From positions 1 through 58,090 of the forward strand of contig DATGJP010000073.1 in NCBI GenBank assembly GCA_035295125.1: a stretch of 58,090 bases of DNA. Direction: 5' to 3'. The DNA is from JAICMB01 sp035295125. Its GTDB lineage: Bacteria > Acidobacteriota > Terriglobia > Bryobacterales > Bryobacteraceae. Below the pieces are notes generated by a model. The model was not told the DNA's origin, searched no databases, and saw only the letters and a list, made by a program, of their open reading frames with translations. Made by a program: the position numbers and the translations under genes. Positions 55,583 through 58,090 of this stretch are shown piece by piece. Every line of letters starts with the position of its first letter. Position 1 is the stretch's first letter.

Positions 55583-56497
55583 ATGGCCGAGCTTAAATTT
55601 AACAGCATTCCCGGTAACTGGCATGGCAACGATTATCCCCGGGTCGCAATGACCAGCGTGTCTCTGGCGTCCGGACCGCCTCTGGCGCTGATCTTCATGA
55701 CGCACATGAGCGTCGACTTCGACGGAATGGGCAACGCTTATGGGCCCGCGAAGAAGTGTCCTCTGGACAGCTTATATAACGCAGGCTGGAAGGACCCAAA
55801 GGGCTATTATGGAGTCAAGGCCTACAATCCGAAAACTGCGCCGCCAGGTGTGGAGTTGGCAAAACCGTACGAATACTACCAGGATGTCCATGGCCGCGTA
55901 CCGGTCGTGCAGACAACCGGACCCTATAAGGACTTCTTCATATCGGTAACGTCCGGGGGCGTTGATGCGGGTGTTGTACCCTTCGGCGTGCTCCACGGTG
56001 GGCTGGCGTCCAATGGCGTTGCTGCGGGCAATTTTGGGATAGTGCTGCGTCCCGATAAAGGTGGGACCGCCACTTTCACGTATTTGGGGGGCGAAGGAGG
56101 CGCTCTAAAGGATAAAAAGGGCAACTATTTGGCGGATTATCGGCTCGGCGAGTGTTCGTATAAGGTGTTCCTGGATGTCGGCGGGCCTCCCAAGCAGTGT
56201 TCGCAGGTCTATGCGAACAACAACTTTCAGACCGTCTACATGGTATTCCCGCGATCCAACGCGTCCGCGCTTATGCGGCTTGCGCCTGGCGACGACTACA
56301 ACGATTTGCCGGCATTCATTGCGATTCAGGCGCACGCGGACGCGGCATCGCCAGGCTCGTCAGGACTTCCCGCATTCAAAAAATACGTCGCTAACGGGAG
56401 GAAGATCAAGCCGACGGGTTACGCTAAGGTCGCCTACACGCTGCTATCTCTCGGTTATATGACCTCGGCGGGAGTGCCGTTGACCCTGACTCCATAG
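55583..56497 (+). CDS. Hypothetical protein, weak resemblance to GH75-like chitosanases
   Basis: 304 residues from ATG 55583, preceded by GGAGGACC. The segments SVDFDGMGNAYGPAKKCPLD, NAGWKDPKGYYGVKAYNP and GRVPVVQTTGPYKDFFISVT follow the order seen in GH75 chitosanase-like proteins (DxDGxxNAY, then VQ and YYVS), and the middle (GVVPFGVLHGGLASNGVAAG) and end (TVYMVFPRSNASALMRLAPG) are compatible. There is no signal peptide, and the pair of catalytic acids cannot be assigned with confidence. Could also be a non-enzymatic relative. Neighbours do not help. Confidence 0.45.
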   Translation: MAELKFNSIPGNWHGNDYPRVAMTSVSLASGPPLALIFMTHMSVDFDGMGNAYGPAKKCPLDSLYNAGWKDPKGYYGVKAYNPKTAPPGVELAKPYEYYQDVHGRVPVVQTTGPYKDFFISVTSGGVDAGVVPFGVLHGGLASNGVAAGNFGIVLRPDKGGTATFTYLGGEGGALKDKKGNYLADYRLGECSYKVFLDVGGPPKQCSQVYANNNFQTVYMVFPRSNASALMRLAPGDDYNDLPAFIAIQAHADAASPGSSGLPAFKKYVANGRKIKPTGYAKVAYTLLSLGYMTSAGVPLTLTP

Positions 56498-56964
56498 ACG
56501 GCCCGCCCCCTCCGCGTGGTGGAACTCAGCAGGAATGGGCCCGTGCAGAGTTCAGCGGTGATCGGGCAGCCGGGAATGGTAATAGCTTAGGAACTTAGCG
56601 AACAAAGTCAATGAGGAAACATCGAATGTTCCAGTTTGCGGAATTATGTCAGCCGGCGAATACTCAATGACGAGCCGCTTGATTGCCGAATCTTCTGAAG
56701 GAACGGCCTTTAATTTTCCGGATAGGAGAGTGCCGTGTTGTCGTCAGCGATGGTCCGAGCTCGGCGCACGATCGGTCCGTCATCGTGTGTTGGTTCAGCG
56801 TGAGATGGAAAGCGGACGCTCTCCGTTAGTGAGTATAGCGCGAGCGTCGGCGGTACGAGGAAGCAGCGGACGGAGGCTGCAACTGGTTTCAAGGTGAAGT
56901 CAGCTTGGCTGGTGTCCTCGAATAATGCTCGATTGACGGGCCAAGAACGAAACTGGCTAGCAGC
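56498..56964. other. Intergenic stretch, nothing recognised
   Basis: About 470 bp after the GH75-like gene, before the repeat block. Short open frames on both strands lack ribosome binding sites and coding-like composition. Confidence 0.5.
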
Positions 56965-57000
56965 CCGTGGCAGAAATCGGGCAGGCTGAATGCCTGCCCC
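56965..57000 (+). repeat. Shared 36-nt block with class II palindrome, copy B
   Basis: 34 of 36 bases identical to 41647-41682; the palindrome is GGGCAGGCtgaatGCCTGCC. It is followed by CCTTGGCTCGCAACC, a 15-nt exact match to 43186-43200 just downstream of the decayed copy A. This pairing suggests shared ends of one mobile unit. Confidence 0.75.
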
Positions 57001-57075
57001 CCTTGGCTCGCAACCTCTTGAGCCCTCAAGGTGGCACAGCGCGCCTATGGCGCAAACGCTGTGGAGACTTAAAGA

Positions 57076-57136
57076 GGCGTTCTCCTTTTTGTAATGTGTC
57101 GTTGAGGCTTCAATTCAGCGACACAAGGAGAACGCC
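57076..57136 (+). promoter_or_regulatory. Nested hairpin sequestering the ribosome binding site, copy B
   Basis: Outer stem GGCGTTCTCCTT (57076-57087) pairs perfectly with AAGGAGAACGCC (57125-57136), and inner stem TGTGTCG (57095) with CGACACA (57119). The right outer arm is the ribosome binding site AAGGAG with a 6-nt spacer to ATG 57137, so folding would block translation. Confidence 0.8.
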
Positions 57137-58090
57137 ATGAAACAGTTTATCGACAAGTACGGTTCCGAAATCGCAGGGGTGCTGACGGGATTCGATCGTC
57201 TGGTATTTCGTGCCACGCCACGGCGCTTGAACTACTGCTATCGGGATAAGAGCCGCGGGATCCTGGTGGCGCAAGGAATGGAGGAGTACCTGTGGCAGAA
57301 CCAGATTCGGTTTAAGGACTACGGGCGGCACGTGCAGAGCGTCAGCAGGCGCTTAAAGGACCACATCCAGAAGAAGGTTCTAGGGGAGCAGTGGCCCATA
57401 GTATTCCTGCGCAACCAAGAGGATAAGGATGAAAGGGCTCGCCAGTTGGCGGAGCAGCGGCAAATCAGCAGCGGCATAGTGTGTGCCCTCAGCGTCATGG
57501 AGCCGAGCCCGACGTTCGAATATGTGAGGAGCAGGATTGCCAGCCGCATACGGCCCTGCCACATGTATTACCTGTATCAGAAACATGAGGAATTGGGATG
57601 GATGTATGCGCGGATTCAGACCTGGTTTCCCTTTCACATACAGGTGGGGATCAACGGGCGGGAGTGGCTGGCGCGGCAGATGCAGCGGCAAGGGCTACGC
57701 TATGTGCAGCAAGGCAACTGTTTTCCCTGGATCGAAGATTACGGCCGCGCACAACAGTTGCTGGATGAGCAAGTAAAGACCAATTGGATGGAGTTGCTGG
57801 ACGGCTTCGGACGACAGCTCAATCCGTTGCACGAGGAGATCTTTGCTCGTTTTCCAACGGAGAACTATTGGACCTGTTATCAGAGCGAATGGGCCAGCGA
57901 CGTAGTGTTCCGGCGGCCGGAGGTTCTCAAGCGTTTCATGAATGTAGTGCTGCGGCATGCCGTGTCGGATTTCTCCTGCCGAGACGTGCTGCGGTATTTC
58001 GGCAGACGGCTCACCCAAAAGGGACGGATCCCGGAGTCCTTCAATGGACAGCTACAGGGCAACCTGAAGGAATACCGGGAAGGAGAACGG
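57137..58090 (+). CDS. Unrecognised multi-copy family protein, intact N-terminal part (runs off the right edge)
   Basis: 318 codons open to the window end. N-terminus KQFIDKYGSEIAGVLTGFDR, LVFRATPRRLNYCYRDKSRG; middle YYLYQKHEELGWMYARIQTW, FPFHIQVGINGREWLARQMQ, GNCFPWIEDYGRAQQLLDEQ; then NPLHEEIFARFPTENYWTCY, QSEWASDVVFRRPEVLKRFM, CRDVLRYFGRRLTQKGRIPE. No signal peptide or membrane segment. The decayed copy at 41779 shows that the missing C-terminus would hold KLYDQAYDELGAVLRPE and a winged-helix-like domain. I do not recognise a transposase catalytic motif, though the repeated occurrence with shared flanks suggests mobility. The start has a strong ribosome binding site inside a hairpin. Confidence 0.7.
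   Translation, partial: MKQFIDKYGSEIAGVLTGFDRLVFRATPRRLNYCYRDKSRGILVAQGMEEYLWQNQIRFKDYGRHVQSVSRRLKDHIQKKVLGEQWPIVFLRNQEDKDERARQLAEQRQISSGIVCALSVMEPSPTFEYVRSRIASRIRPCHMYYLYQKHEELGWMYARIQTWFPFHIQVGINGREWLARQMQRQGLRYVQQGNCFPWIEDYGRAQQLLDEQVKTNWMELLDGFGRQLNPLHEEIFARFPTENYWTCYQSEWASDVVFRRPEVLKRFMNVVLRHAVSDFSCRDVLRYFGRRLTQKGRIPESFNGQLQGNLKEYREGER

Noticed and set aside
56646..56897. 83-residue plus frame before the repeat block
   Set aside because: Arg/Ser-rich, no ribosome binding site and no recognisable motif.

Overview
The window looks like a chromosomal segment of an acidobacterium, most likely from the Solibacter/Bryobacter group (order Bryobacterales). The main reason is the gene content: six large MacB/FtsX-type permeases of the acidobacterial duplicated orphan permease (ADOP) kind, three of them behind a PadR regulator, plus a BlaI/M56 sensor pair with carboxypeptidase-regulatory-like domains, a DUF3489 remnant and high-GC coding. 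This placement is an inference; no rRNA gene is present to confirm it.

Layout. 1-1456: start of an RND efflux adaptor (cut by the left edge), divergent from an MFS transporter. 1478-7916: two ADOP permeases, one with its PadR repressor and one coupled to a methyltransferase. 7974-12980: a TPR lipid/TolB-like protein coupled to a PP2C phosphatase, an MbfA-type iron exporter, a histidine phosphatase, a DinB protein and a secreted methyltransferase. 12987-20814: cupin, AraC regulator, ADOP, DoxX-like membrane protein, PadR-ADOP pair. 21863-26450: a BlaI-M56 sensor-carboxypeptidase-like operon. 26533-30598: a tiny secreted peptide, a tandem pair of DUF4214-like genes (second decayed) and another ADOP. 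30708-41515: housekeeping block with glyQ-glyS, ppdK, then quinone oxidoreductase, M24 peptidase, accB and accC, with a RAYT transposase gene inserted between ppdK and the accBC operon. 41516-58090: accessory region with a decayed copy and an intact copy of an unrecognised multi-copy gene family, a PadR-ADOP pair, an ankyrin-FKBP fusion, a BrkB-like membrane protein, IS21 remnants, a secreted M24 peptidase, a DUF3489 remnant and a possible GH75-like protein.

The most interesting material is repeat-related. (1) A family of two-hairpin REP-like elements occurs seven times (11774, 30654, 36409, 37032, 37082 reversed, 40129, 41513); arm sequences vary but stay complementary, and several begin exactly on a stop codon. 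Three of the seven flank a RAYT (Y1 HUH transposase) gene, which fits a REP/RAYT system. (2) An unrecognised protein family is present as a decayed copy (41779-43143) and an intact copy running off the right edge (57137 onward). Both are preceded by a shared 36-nt palindromic block and by a nested hairpin ending at the ATG whose right arm contains the ribosome binding site; the two hairpins differ in sequence but keep pairing. This looks like a mobile or autoregulated unit not described by the usual IS families. (3) The three padR-ADOP promoters carry inverted repeats of the TGTAGA/TCTACA type, and only the PadR-linked ADOPs carry an N-terminal prefix domain.
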